The notes under the pieces: model-generated
The model's input: only the letters and a program-made list of their open reading frames with translations
The model's database searches: none
What the model was told of the DNA's origin: nothing
Translations under genes and position numbers: made by a program
DNA from: Curtobacterium flaccumfaciens
Lineage (GTDB): Bacteria > Actinomycetota > Actinomycetes > Actinomycetales > Microbacteriaceae
Reading direction: 5' to 3'
Length of the DNA: 64,000 nt
Assembly (NCBI RefSeq): GCF_004361695.1
Contig: NZ_SNVW01000008.1
Span: forward strand, 1-64,000
Shown here: one piece after another, positions 1-8,593 of the stretch
Position numbering within the stretch: the first letter of the stretch is position 1
Layout: each line of letters starts with the position of its first letter

Positions 1-40
1 GCAAGGGGGACCTTGTGGGAGAGTAGGACGCCGCCGGACT
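1..40 (+). rRNA. 5S rRNA, 3' end only
   Basis: The first ~40 bases match the conserved 3' part of actinobacterial 5S rRNA, including the GTGGGAGAGTAGGACGCCGC segment that forms the end of the molecule. The 5' part lies outside the window. A strong hairpin terminator follows 20 bases later, as expected at the end of an rRNA operon. The exact 3' end (about 38-42) is estimated. Confidence 0.85.
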
Positions 41-60
41 CAACGTGCAACACCAGGGAA

Positions 61-88
61 CCCCTGACCATCCGTGGTCAGGGGTTTT
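61..88 (+). terminator. Rho-independent terminator after 5S rRNA
   Basis: A perfect 10-bp stem (61-70 with 75-84, arm CCCCTGACCA) closes a four-base loop and is followed directly by TTTT. It sits just after the 5S rRNA end and before the next gene, so it most likely ends the ribosomal RNA operon. Confidence 0.9.
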
Positions 89-189
89 CTGCGTTCCCGG
101 GCCGTTGCAAAGCCGCGGCAGCGCCGAACGGGCGGCGGCAAAGCTGGGGGAGTGGCGACGAGGCCATAGGATCAGCCGACGGAGGAATG

Positions 190-1320
190 ATGACCGAGGC
201 CTGGCCGGCGATGCCCGAGGGCTCCCGATTGGCTTTGCGGGAGATCCTCATCCACGGCGTGCTCTCCCGCGCCGAGATCGCGCGGTCGCTCGGGTTGTCC
301 CGTGCGAGCCTCACGCGGGCGATGCGCACCCTCGTGGCACACCGGATGGTGGTCGAGGTCGGCACCGATGTCCGTGGGGCCACCGGTCGCCCCTCGGAGC
401 TACTACAGACGAGCACGGGCGAGTGGGAGTTCCTGGGCGTCAAGCTCACGAAGGACCGGCTCTACGCCGCGGTGACGGACCTCGGCGGACGCGTGCTCGC
501 GCTGCACGAGGAGTCGATCGTGTCGCCGTCGCCCGAGGACCTCGCAGACCAGGTTGCGGCGGTGTCCGAGCGCCTCCGAGCGGTGCACCCGGCGATCTGC
601 GCCATCGGGGTCTCGCTGCCGGGTGACGTCGTGCTCCGGGACGGTCAGTCCATCGTGGTGGCGTCGCAGTTCCTCGGCTGGCGGGACGTCCCGTTCGTCG
701 CGATGCTCGAGGAGCGCTCGGGGCTGACGGCGTTCACCGCGAACGACGTCCACGCCCTGACCGCGAAGGAGCACTGGCTCGGCGCCGGCGCCGGCCGACG
801 GTCGATGGTGCTCGTCACGGTCGGTGAGGGCATCGGGCTCGGACTGATCGCGAACGGGCAGGTGTCGACGGGTGAGCACGGGCGTCTGGGGCGGATCGGG
901 CACCTCGCGGTCCTCGGCGGGGGTCCGGACTGCGGCCTCGGGCACCACGGCTGCACCTCGAGCTTCCTGCCGAGTCCCGTCATCGTGCAGAACGCCGGGT
1001 ACGACGGGAAGACGTACGACGAGGTCGTCGAGCTCGCCCGGTCCGGTGACGCCGGGGCGGTGGCGGCGTTCGAGGATGCCGGGCGTGCGCTCGGTGTCGT
1101 CCTGGCGAGTGCGGTCCTCATCGCGGACCCCTCGGCGATCGTGCTGACCGGGGACGGCTTGCCCGTGTACGACCTCGCGCGGCCGGCCGTGGACGAGGCG
1201 CTCCGTGCTGCCCTCGCGCCGTACACGGAGCCGGTGACGATCGAGGTGCAACCGTTCGAGTTCTCCGAGTGGGCACGAGCGGGAGCGCTCCTGGCGATCC
1301 GCCGACTGCTCGGCGAGTGA
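190..1320 (+). CDS. ROK-family transcriptional regulator
   Basis: This is a sugar-responsive DNA-binding protein of the ROK family. The N-terminal winged helix-turn-helix (about residues 15-55, with SRAEIARSLGLSRASLTRAM) is followed by a sugar-kinase-like domain with the glycine-rich GEGIGLGLIANG segment. The ROK cysteine motif appears as DCGLGHHGC, lacking the first Cys of the usual CxCGxxGC. I chose the ATG at 190 because GGAGG lies at 181-185; an adjacent ATG at 187 is possible, and open frame further upstream runs into the rRNA region and is unlikely to be translated. The product is about 376 aa, usual for ROK repressors. The gene precedes the galactosidase operon, so it probably controls it. 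Which sugar it senses is not visible. Confidence 0.88.
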   Translation: MTEAWPAMPEGSRLALREILIHGVLSRAEIARSLGLSRASLTRAMRTLVAHRMVVEVGTDVRGATGRPSELLQTSTGEWEFLGVKLTKDRLYAAVTDLGGRVLALHEESIVSPSPEDLADQVAAVSERLRAVHPAICAIGVSLPGDVVLRDGQSIVVASQFLGWRDVPFVAMLEERSGLTAFTANDVHALTAKEHWLGAGAGRRSMVLVTVGEGIGLGLIANGQVSTGEHGRLGRIGHLAVLGGGPDCGLGHHGCTSSFLPSPVIVQNAGYDGKTYDEVVELARSGDAGAVAAFEDAGRALGVVLASAVLIADPSAIVLTGDGLPVYDLARPAVDEALRAALAPYTEPVTIEVQPFEFSEWARAGALLAIRRLLGE

Positions 1321-1378
1321 ACGCGGCGCACACCAGGTGAGGTCACGAACGAGCCGAAGCGCGAACCAGCCGGACGGG

Positions 1379-1400
1379 CTTAGTTACACACGTTGACAAA
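1379..1400 (+). promoter_or_regulatory. Candidate ROK operator and -35 before the galactosidase operon
   Basis: CTTAGTTACACACGTTGACA contains TTAGTT, typical of ROK/XylR-type operators, and a consensus TTGACA -35 at 1393-1398. The GTTACAC core (1383-1389) recurs in reverse orientation at 8537-8543, in front of the ABC importer operon. No strong -10 is evident 17 bp downstream. The assignment to the neighbouring ROK regulator is inference. Confidence 0.5.
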
Positions 1401-1450
1401 CCCGGGGAGACCCGGGAGGCTGGTGCGGTCCACCCATCGAAGGAGATGTC

Positions 1451-3466
1451 GTGCCCGCTGCCCCCACCGTTCCCTGGCCCACCGACGGCTTGTCGTTCGG
1501 CGGTGACTACAGCCCCGAGCAGTGGCCGCGCGAGGTCTGGCACGAGGACGTCCGCCTGATGCGCGAGGCTGGGGTCAACCTCGTCACGGTCGGGGTCTTC
1601 TCGTGGGCGCTGCTCGAGCGGTCGCCGGGGGAGTTCACCTTCGACTGGCTGGACGAGGTGCTCGACCTGCTGCACGAGAACGGCATCGCGGTGGACCTGG
1701 CGACGCCGACCGCGGCACCGCCGAACTGGCTGCTCACCGCCCACCCCGAGATCCTGCCGGTGGACGCCACCGAACGCCGCGAGCGGCCCGGCGGACGGCT
1801 CGGGTGGTGCGCGGCGTCGGCGACGTTCCGGGAGCACGCCCTCCGCATCGTCGGGGCCCTCGCCGAGCGCTACGGCCACCACCCCGCCGTCCGGCTCTGG
1901 CACGTCAGCAACGAGCTCGGCGGCGGCAACGCCCGCTGCTACTGCGAGGAGTCGGCTGCCGACTTCCGCGACTGGCTCGCCGACCGGTACGGGGACGTCG
2001 ACGCTGCGAACGCCGCGTGGGGCACGGCCTTCTGGGGGCACACCTACACGTCGTTCGACGAGGTCTCGCCGCCGCGCGGGGTCGGCGGCGCTCCGAACCC
2101 CGGGCTGGCGCTGGACTTCGAGCGGTACTCGTCCGACGCGCTGCTCCGGCACTTCGACGCCGAGAAGGCCGTGATCGAGCGGCACTCGGACGCGCCGGTG
2201 ACGACGAACTTCATGGTCGGTGCGGGTTCGCAGGTCGTCGACTACGCCGAGTGGGCTCGCCACGTCGCGATCCCGGCGAACGACCACTACACGCTCGTGG
2301 ACGACCCGCGTCGCGAGCAGGACCTCGCCCTCGCAGGTGACCGGATGCGCGCCATGACGCGTGACCGTGGCCCGTGGCTGCTCATGGAGCACTCGACGGG
2401 CGGGCCGAGCTGGCAGCAGCGGAACCGCGCGAAGGACCCGAGTGAGCTCGTCCGGAACGCGCTCGCCCACGTCGCCCACGGCTCCGACGGGGCCCTCTTC
2501 TTCCAGTGGCGCGCGTCGACGGCGGGCGCGGAGCAGTTCCACTCCGCGATGCTCCCGCACGCCGGCACCGCGACGCGGGTGTGGCGGGAGGTCCTCGCGC
2601 TCGGCCGGGCCCTGCGTGCGCTCGAGCCCGTGCAGGGCAGTCGGGTCGAGCCGGCCCGGATGGCGATCGTCGTCGACGAGGCCTCGGGCTGGGCGCTGCA
2701 GTCCGGCCTCAAGCCGCATCGGGGGCTGCGCTACGCCACCGAGATCCGCGCCTGGCACCGGGCCTTCCACGACCGCCAGGTGCTGACCGACGTGGTCCCG
2801 CTCGACGCCGACCTGGACGGCTACGACGTCGTCGTCCTGCCCACCCTGCTCATCGTCGACGACGCCTCCGCCGCGCGGCTCGCCGCCGTGGTCGAGCGCG
2901 GTGCCACCCTGGTCGTCACCTACCTGTCCGGGGTCGCCGACGAGACCGCCCGGATCCGCACCGGCGGCTACCCGGGCGCCTTCCGCCAGGTCCTCGGCGC
3001 ATGGAGCGAGGAGTTCACGCCCCTGCAGGTCGACGAGACGCGGACGCTCGACGACGGCGGCGAGGTCACCGACTGGGCCGAAGCCGTGGTCGTCGAGGAC
3101 GCCGAGGTCGTCCTGTCCTACACGGACGGTCCGCTCGCCGGGCGGGCGGCGGTGACCCGCCGCGCCGTCGGCGGCGGCGCCTGGTACGTGTCGGCGAGGC
3201 TGCCGGACCAGAGCACCCAGCGGGTGGTGGACCGGATCATCGCGGAGCGGGCGGTCCCGCGGACGGTCACCGCGCCTCCAGGCCTGGAGGCAGTGCGTCG
3301 CGTCCGTGACGACGGCTCGGCCTTCCTGTTCCTCCTGAACCACACCGACGGTGACGTCGTCCTGTCGGCCGCCGGGACCGACGTGCTCGACGGGTCCGTG
3401 CACGGACCCGAGACCGTCGTGCCCGCCGGTCGCGTCCGCGTGCTCCGCGAGGAGCGTGCGTCGTGA
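1451..3466 (+). CDS. GH42 beta-galactosidase
   Basis: This enzyme hydrolyses terminal beta-galactosides and looks cytoplasmic, with no signal peptide. It shows the GH42 layout: a TIM barrel starting SFGGDYSPEQWP, then the trimerisation and C-terminal beta domains. The acid/base is Glu155 (HVSNELGG) and the nucleophile is Glu313 (LLMEHSTG). Cysteines in GWCAAS and ARCYC resemble part of the GH42 metal cluster. The length, 671 aa, is normal. The GTG start is set by AAGGAG at 1440-1445. The stop overlaps the next gene's GTG (GTGA), so it is translationally coupled to the GH36 enzyme. An 18-bp palindromic copy of the dispersed repeat lies inside the coding sequence near 3273-3290. Confidence 0.93.
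   Translation: MPAAPTVPWPTDGLSFGGDYSPEQWPREVWHEDVRLMREAGVNLVTVGVFSWALLERSPGEFTFDWLDEVLDLLHENGIAVDLATPTAAPPNWLLTAHPEILPVDATERRERPGGRLGWCAASATFREHALRIVGALAERYGHHPAVRLWHVSNELGGGNARCYCEESAADFRDWLADRYGDVDAANAAWGTAFWGHTYTSFDEVSPPRGVGGAPNPGLALDFERYSSDALLRHFDAEKAVIERHSDAPVTTNFMVGAGSQVVDYAEWARHVAIPANDHYTLVDDPRREQDLALAGDRMRAMTRDRGPWLLMEHSTGGPSWQQRNRAKDPSELVRNALAHVAHGSDGALFFQWRASTAGAEQFHSAMLPHAGTATRVWREVLALGRALRALEPVQGSRVEPARMAIVVDEASGWALQSGLKPHRGLRYATEIRAWHRAFHDRQVLTDVVPLDADLDGYDVVVLPTLLIVDDASAARLAAVVERGATLVVTYLSGVADETARIRTGGYPGAFRQVLGAWSEEFTPLQVDETRTLDDGGEVTDWAEAVVVEDAEVVLSYTDGPLAGRAAVTRRAVGGGAWYVSARLPDQSTQRVVDRIIAERAVPRTVTAPPGLEAVRRVRDDGSAFLFLLNHTDGDVVLSAAGTDVLDGSVHGPETVVPAGRVRVLREERAS
3273..3290. 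repeat. Dispersed GGAGGC repeat, palindromic copy inside a gene
   Basis: GCCTCCAGGCCTGGAGGC is a perfect 18-bp palindrome made of two inverted copies of the window's dispersed motif. It lies within the 3' part of the GH42 gene and is translated, giving the residues around PPGLEA. Confidence 0.75.
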
Positions 3467-5628
3467 CCGTCCTCGACCGCGAGCCGGCGTCAGCCGAGTC
3501 CGTGCGATCCGTGCGGCACCTCCACGTCCTGCGGGGCGGTGGGGTGTCCCTCGTGCTCGCGACCGCCGTCGACGGACTGCCCGAGGTGCTGCACTGGGGG
3601 CGGGACGTCGGGCCGCTGGCGGACAGCGACGCCGAGGACCTGCTCCTCGCGCTCGGCCGGCCGGTCACCCCGAGCGGGTTCGACGTGCCGTGGCCGCTCA
3701 CCGTCCTGCCGACCGAACGCGACGGCTGGGAGGGGCGTCCCGCGATCGCCGGGCACGTCGACGGGGAACCGCTCGTGCCCCGGTGGCGCGACGTCGAGGT
3801 GGTGTCGGAGTCCGGCTCCGCGCTCGTCACCGCGACCTCGAACAGCCTGACCCTCGCGAGCGCGTTCACCCTCGACGAGGCCGGCGTGCTCCGCGTCCGG
3901 CACGCCGTCACGAACGCCGGCCACCGGCCCGTGCACCTGCAGGCGCTCGACGCCACGCTGCCGGTCGGGGAACGGGCGGCCGAGGTGTTCGACCTCGCCG
4001 GTCGATGGACCCGCGAACGCACCCCGCAGCGCCGCGCCCTGACGCACGGCGCCCACGCGCGGGAGACCCGACGCGGCCGCACCGGGCACGACGCCCCGAC
4101 GCTGCTCGTGCTCGGGACCGCCGGGTTCTCCGACGACACCGGGGAGCTCTGGGCCGTGCACCTGGCGTGGAGCGCGGACTCGGTGTACCGCCACGACGTC
4201 CTCGCCGAGGCGCGACCGGTGCTCGGCGCCGGCGAACTCCTGCGCTCGGGCGAGGTCGCGCTCGCCGAGGGGGAGTCCTTCACCAGCCCGGACGTCGTGT
4301 TCGTCTGGAGCGACGCCGGACTCGACGGACTGTCCGACCGGCTGCACGACTCCCTGCGCACCCGACCCGGGCACCCGCGGCGACCACGCCCGGTGGTGCT
4401 CAACACGTGGGAGGCCGTCTACTACCGCCAGGAACTCGGACCGCTCGTCGCCCTGGCCGAGACCGCGGCCGACGTCGGCGTGGAGCGATTCGTCCTCGAC
4501 GACGGGTGGTTCCTCGGCCGGCGCTCGGACGGTTCGGCGCTCGGCGACTGGAGCGTCGACCCGACGATCTGGCCCGACGGCCTCGCGCCGCTCGTCGACC
4601 ACGTGCGTGGCCTCGGCATGGAGTTCGGGCTCTGGTTCGAACCCGAGATGGTCAGCCCGGTGTCGGAGCTGGCGGCGGCGCACCCCGAGTGGATGCTCCA
4701 GCGGCCCGACGACGACGTCCGCACCTGGCGGAACCAGTACGTCCTCGACATGGCGAACCCGCTCGCTCGCGCACACGTGCTCGAGGCGATGTCGGCGGTC
4801 ATCGGGGAGCACCACGTCGACTTCGTGAAGTGGGACCAGAACCGAGACATCGTGCACGCCGTGCACGCCGGCCGGGCCGGGATCGACGCGCACACCCGCG
4901 GGGTCTACGCCCTGATGGACGAGTTGCGGCTCCGGCACCCGTGGCTCGAGATCGAGGCCTGTGCGAGCGGGGGAGCGCGGACCGACCTCGGCGTGCTCGA
5001 GCGGACCGATCGGGTGTGGGCCTCGGACTCGAACGACGCCATGGAACGCCTGCCGATCCAGCGCTGGACCGAGCTGCTCCTGCCCCTCGAACTCATCGGG
5101 TCGCACGTCGGACCCGAGGTCTCGCACACGACCCGACGGCACCTCGACCTGGACTTCCGGATGGCGGTGTCGCTGTTCGGCTCGGCCGGCATCGAGACGG
5201 ACATCACGCGGCTGTCCCCGGAGGAGCTTGACCAGATCCGGGCGTGGACGGCGCTGTACCGGCGGGAGCGCGGGCTGCTGCACTCCGGGCGGGTCCGGCA
5301 CCTCGACCTGGGCGACCCCGGGCTGGACGCCACGGCGGTCGTCGCCCGGGACGGCTCGCGGGCGCTCGTCCGGGTCGCACGGACCGTGACCGGGCCGCGG
5401 TCCCTCGCGGTGCCGCTGCGGATCCGGGGGCTCGATCGCAGCCGGCGCTACCGGCTGGCGCCGGTGGACGGTCTGGCGGTGCCGCGCGGCCTGGATCCGG
5501 TGCCGCCGCCGTGGCTCGGGCAGGGGCACCTCGAGCTGAGCGGGGCGGTGTTCGCGGACGTCGGGGCCCGGCTGCCGATGCTCGCGCCGGGGACCGCGAT
5601 CGTGTTCGGGCTCGACGCCGTCGACTGA
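3463..5628 (+). CDS. GH36 alpha-galactosidase
   Basis: This enzyme releases alpha-1,6-galactose from galactosides such as raffinose-type sugars or galactomannan side chains. Its 721 aa match bacterial GH36 enzymes: an N-terminal beta-supersandwich (to about residue 320), then a TIM barrel and a small C-terminal beta domain. The nucleophile is Asp458 in FVKWDQNRD and the likely acid/base is Asp522 in WASDSNDAMERL. There is no signal peptide, so the substrate must be imported. It overlaps the GH42 gene by four bases and is probably the last gene of that unit, since a long hairpin follows. A second, more distant GH36 gene lies at 14.2 kb. Confidence 0.92.
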   Translation: MTVLDREPASAESVRSVRHLHVLRGGGVSLVLATAVDGLPEVLHWGRDVGPLADSDAEDLLLALGRPVTPSGFDVPWPLTVLPTERDGWEGRPAIAGHVDGEPLVPRWRDVEVVSESGSALVTATSNSLTLASAFTLDEAGVLRVRHAVTNAGHRPVHLQALDATLPVGERAAEVFDLAGRWTRERTPQRRALTHGAHARETRRGRTGHDAPTLLVLGTAGFSDDTGELWAVHLAWSADSVYRHDVLAEARPVLGAGELLRSGEVALAEGESFTSPDVVFVWSDAGLDGLSDRLHDSLRTRPGHPRRPRPVVLNTWEAVYYRQELGPLVALAETAADVGVERFVLDDGWFLGRRSDGSALGDWSVDPTIWPDGLAPLVDHVRGLGMEFGLWFEPEMVSPVSELAAAHPEWMLQRPDDDVRTWRNQYVLDMANPLARAHVLEAMSAVIGEHHVDFVKWDQNRDIVHAVHAGRAGIDAHTRGVYALMDELRLRHPWLEIEACASGGARTDLGVLERTDRVWASDSNDAMERLPIQRWTELLLPLELIGSHVGPEVSHTTRRHLDLDFRMAVSLFGSAGIETDITRLSPEELDQIRAWTALYRRERGLLHSGRVRHLDLGDPGLDATAVVARDGSRALVRVARTVTGPRSLAVPLRIRGLDRSRRYRLAPVDGLAVPRGLDPVPPPWLGQGHLELSGAVFADVGARLPMLAPGTAIVFGLDAVD

Positions 5629-5710
5629 TCCGGGCCCGACCGCCGCGGCCGGGAGCTGCGAACGGTCGACGGACGGCCCGGGTCGTCCGACGGCGCGGGA
5701 CCGTGAACGA

Positions 5711-5767
5711 CGAGCGGGCGGAACGTCGGGGTGCGCCGAGGTGGCACCCGGACGTTCCGCCCGCTCG
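5711..5767. terminator. Bidirectional hairpin between convergent genes
   Basis: The arms 5711-5734 and 5744-5767 pair in 23 of 24 positions around a 9-base loop. It lies between the convergent GH36 and GH2 genes, where a shared terminator is expected. There is no T-tract, so intrinsic termination may be weak. Confidence 0.7.
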
Positions 5768-5814
5768 CTGCTAGCGCAAGCGCAAGCGCCAGCGCCGACG
5801 CCGGCGGAGCGACC

Positions 5815-5840
5815 CGCTGACGCCGACGTCGGCGTCAGCG
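5815..5840. repeat. 26-bp perfect palindrome over a stop codon
   Basis: A perfect palindrome with arms CGCTGACGCCGAC and GTCGGCGTCAGCG spans 5815-5840 and includes the stop codon (5835-5837) of the reverse-strand GH2 gene. It could be the terminator stem of that gene or a protein-binding site. Confidence 0.6.
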
Positions 5841-8477
5841 GAGCGAGCCCGCGTGCCGCAGCACGAACGGGGACGTCAGCGCCTCGGCCTCGATGCCGGG
5901 AGCGCCCGTCACGGTGAACGTCACCGACTCGCCCGCGAGCAGGGACACGAGGCCGTCGTCCACCCGCGCCGCCCGGTCGACCCGGTCCGGGAAGAGCGAG
6001 ACGTCCCGGGCGTACGAGCGCGCCGTCACCGTGACGCGTGCGCCGTCCGGGGTGGCCTCGACGGACGCCGAGAGCGGGTCGGTGTCGAACACCTGGTCGA
6101 CGACCTCGGCCAGGTCGTGCACCGTGCGGGTCCCCGCCCCCGTGACGACGAGCACCTCGGACCCGGCGTCCCCGGGGACCGCCAGGGACTCCGGCAGTGT
6201 CACCCGGTCGGCGTCGGCGGGGTCGGCGGCGAGCGGGAACGACGCCGACTCGAGCACGGTGCCGTCGAACGCCACGCGGGACACCGTGACCTCGTCGGCG
6301 ACCGGCGAGCCGGACGCGTTGACGAGCACGACCTCCAGGGAACCCTCGGGCGAGCCCGGCTGCACCGTCAGCAGCACCGGCTGGTACGCCTGCCGCACCG
6401 CGTACCAGACCGGCTTCCGGATGCCGGCGTGGTCGACGAGCGCCCACGACACCACGGGCCAGTCGTCGTTGAGCTGCCAGACGACCATCCCGGTGTTGTC
6501 GGGCGTACGGGACCGGAACCACTCCATGCCGAACCGGATCGCGTGCGCCTGGTTGAGCTGCGCGGCGAAGTGCCAGTCCTCGATGGGCCAGTCGGAGATG
6601 GTCGCCGCCGACGCCAGGTGCCCGACCATGCCGTCGGCGAGCTTCCGGTTGCCCTCGTGTGCCTTCTGGTGCACGAGCATCTCGTGGCCGTCCGGGTCGA
6701 GCGGCTCGTCGTGCACGACGTCGGTGAGGGTCGACCACGCGGGCGGCCCCTGGAACCCGAACTCGGCGACGAAGCGGGGCTTCCAGTCGCGGTAGGCGGT
6801 GTAGTCGAGCTGGTTCCAGACGTCCCAGATGTGCACGCTGCCGTTGCGCTCGTCGTTCGGCGTCAGGTACTCGTCGAACGAGAACGGGCTGCCCGGGGTG
6901 TACGGCCGGGTCGGGTCGAGCTCGGCGACGACGGCGGGGAGCAGCGAGCGGTAGTACCCGTTGCCCCAGGTCCGGCCGACGAGCGAGGGCCGCCAGCCCC
7001 ACTCCGCGTACGCGACGAGGTTCTCGTTGTTGCCGTTCCACACCACGAGCGAGGGGTGCGGGCTGAGGCGGGTGACGGCCTCGCGGACCTCGGGCTCGAC
7101 CTCGTCGGCGAGCCAGGGCTCCTCCGCGTAGGCGGCGCAGGCGAACAGGAAGTCCTGCCAGACGAGCACACCGAGTTCGTCGCACCGGTCGTACAGGTCC
7201 TCGGACTCGTAGATCCCGCCGCCCCAGATCCGGAGCAGGTTCACGTTCGCCTCGACCGCGTCCTGGATCCGGTCGGCGTAGCGGGCGGGGGTCATCTCGG
7301 TGAGGAACGCGTGGTCCGGAATCCAGTTCGCGCCCCGGACGATGACCGGTCGGTCGTTCACGCGGAGCAGGAAGGGCGCGCCGCCGGCGTCGGCGGCGGT
7401 GTCGAGCGTGACGGTCCGGAACCCGACGCGGCCCGTCCAGACGGCGTCGCCGACCGCGACGCGGACGTCGTAGAGCGGCTGGTCGCCCTCGCCGCGCGGC
7501 CACCAGACCGCGACGTCGGGCACCTCGAGCCGCACGACGGCGGAGCCGGCCGCGCGGTCCGGGCCGGTCACGACGGGGCGCGCGCCGACGACCCGGCCGG
7601 CGGTGTCCGCGTCGTCGGCGGGGCGGACGACCGAGTCGGCTGCTGCCGCGGTGTCGGCGGGGCGGACGGGAGGCACGGTGTCGGAACCGGGGTGCGCTGC
7701 GGACGCGTGGTGCGGGGCCAGGGTGATCCGGGCCTCCAGTCCGGCACCCGCGTCACCACCTGCGGACGCGACGGGCGCGCTGCCGATGGCCTGCGAGAAC
7801 GCGCCGGAGGAGCCCGCGAACTCGACGTCCACGTGGGCGGTCAGGACGCCGGTGGTGCCGTCGACGTCGACGAGCGGGCGGACCGCGGCGATGCGGACGC
7901 CGCTCCACGACTCGATGCCGATCGACTTCCAGATGCCGCTGGTCGCGACGTCGATGCCCCAGTCCCAGCCGAAGTTCGACGCGTTCTTCCGGAGCGCGTT
8001 GTACGGGTGGTGGTTGACGTGCGGGAGCTCCCCGCCGTGCTGCTCGGACAGGCGGACGGCCGCCGGGACGGGGGCGTCGAAGGTGACGACGACCTCGTTC
8101 GTGCCGGGGCGGAGCAGGTGCCCGACCGGGAACCGGTACGACCGGTGCTGGTTGCGGGTGATACCGACGACGATGCCGTTCACCTCGACGGTCGCGAGGG
8201 TGTCGAGGCCCTCGGCGACGAGGTCGTGGCGCTGGGCGTCGGGTGCGTTCTCCGGCCACTCGAACGTGCGTCGGTACCGCCAGACGGTGTCGCCTATCCA
8301 CTGCGTCGCGGCCTCCTGGTCGCCGTCGAACGGGTCGGCGATCCGGCCCGCCCGCAGCAGGTCGGTGTGCACACAGCCGGGCACCACCGCCTCGACCGGG
8401 GAGCGGAACGCTGCCGACTCCGCGGGCCCGCTCACCGCCTCGACCGTCCACGTGCCGTCCAGTGTCGTCCGCTCCAT
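5835..8477 (-). CDS. GH2 beta-mannosidase
   Basis: This intracellular exo-enzyme removes beta-mannose from manno-oligosaccharides. It has a GH2 jelly-roll N-terminus (ERTTLDGTWTVE), a central immunoglobulin-like region and a TIM barrel. The acid/base Glu485 is in WNGNNEN and the nucleophile Glu572 in AEFGFQGPP; these two motifs are those of beta-mannosidases rather than beta-galactosidases in GH2. I place the start at 8477, where GGGAGA stands six bases upstream; an in-frame ATG at 8489 would add four residues. The protein is about 880 aa. It diverges from the ABC importer operon across a short promoter region, suggesting common regulation. Together with the galactosidases it points to galactomannan or galactomanno-oligosaccharide use. 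Confidence 0.9.
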   Translation of the reverse strand: MERTTLDGTWTVEAVSGPAESAAFRSPVEAVVPGCVHTDLLRAGRIADPFDGDQEAATQWIGDTVWRYRRTFEWPENAPDAQRHDLVAEGLDTLATVEVNGIVVGITRNQHRSYRFPVGHLLRPGTNEVVVTFDAPVPAAVRLSEQHGGELPHVNHHPYNALRKNASNFGWDWGIDVATSGIWKSIGIESWSGVRIAAVRPLVDVDGTTGVLTAHVDVEFAGSSGAFSQAIGSAPVASAGGDAGAGLEARITLAPHHASAAHPGSDTVPPVRPADTAAAADSVVRPADDADTAGRVVGARPVVTGPDRAAGSAVVRLEVPDVAVWWPRGEGDQPLYDVRVAVGDAVWTGRVGFRTVTLDTAADAGGAPFLLRVNDRPVIVRGANWIPDHAFLTEMTPARYADRIQDAVEANVNLLRIWGGGIYESEDLYDRCDELGVLVWQDFLFACAAYAEEPWLADEVEPEVREAVTRLSPHPSLVVWNGNNENLVAYAEWGWRPSLVGRTWGNGYYRSLLPAVVAELDPTRPYTPGSPFSFDEYLTPNDERNGSVHIWDVWNQLDYTAYRDWKPRFVAEFGFQGPPAWSTLTDVVHDEPLDPDGHEMLVHQKAHEGNRKLADGMVGHLASAATISDWPIEDWHFAAQLNQAHAIRFGMEWFRSRTPDNTGMVVWQLNDDWPVVSWALVDHAGIRKPVWYAVRQAYQPVLLTVQPGSPEGSLEVVLVNASGSPVADEVTVSRVAFDGTVLESASFPLAADPADADRVTLPESLAVPGDAGSEVLVVTGAGTRTVHDLAEVVDQVFDTDPLSASVEATPDGARVTVTARSYARDVSLFPDRVDRAARVDDGLVSLLAGESVTFTVTGAPGIEAEALTSPFVLRHAGSLR

Positions 8478-8524
8478 CGCGTCTCCCATGTTCGTCGGCC
8501 GCTTCGTCGCAGCCTCTTGACCGA

Positions 8525-8545
8525 CTTAGTTTAAGCGTGTAACAA
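8525..8545. promoter_or_regulatory. Candidate ROK operator between GH2 gene and ABC importer
   Basis: The site CTTAGTTTAAGCGTGTAAC carries TTAGTT and, on the other strand, GTTACAC. The 15-bp core (8529-8543, read in reverse) matches the site at 1383-1397 in 11 of 15 positions. It stands in the intergenic space of divergent sugar genes, so one regulator could control both directions. Confidence 0.5.
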
Positions 8546-8593
8546 TCGCGCTCACAACGTGGACCTGCGATGACGCAGACCGGAAGGACAACG

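Noticed and set aside
3490..7503. A very long open reading frame on the reverse strand opposite the alpha-galactosidase gene and out of frame with the mannosidase gene
   Set aside because: Its translation is Arg/Pro/Gly-rich with no domain, and both real genes have catalytic motifs. Such open frames are expected antisense to high-GC genes.
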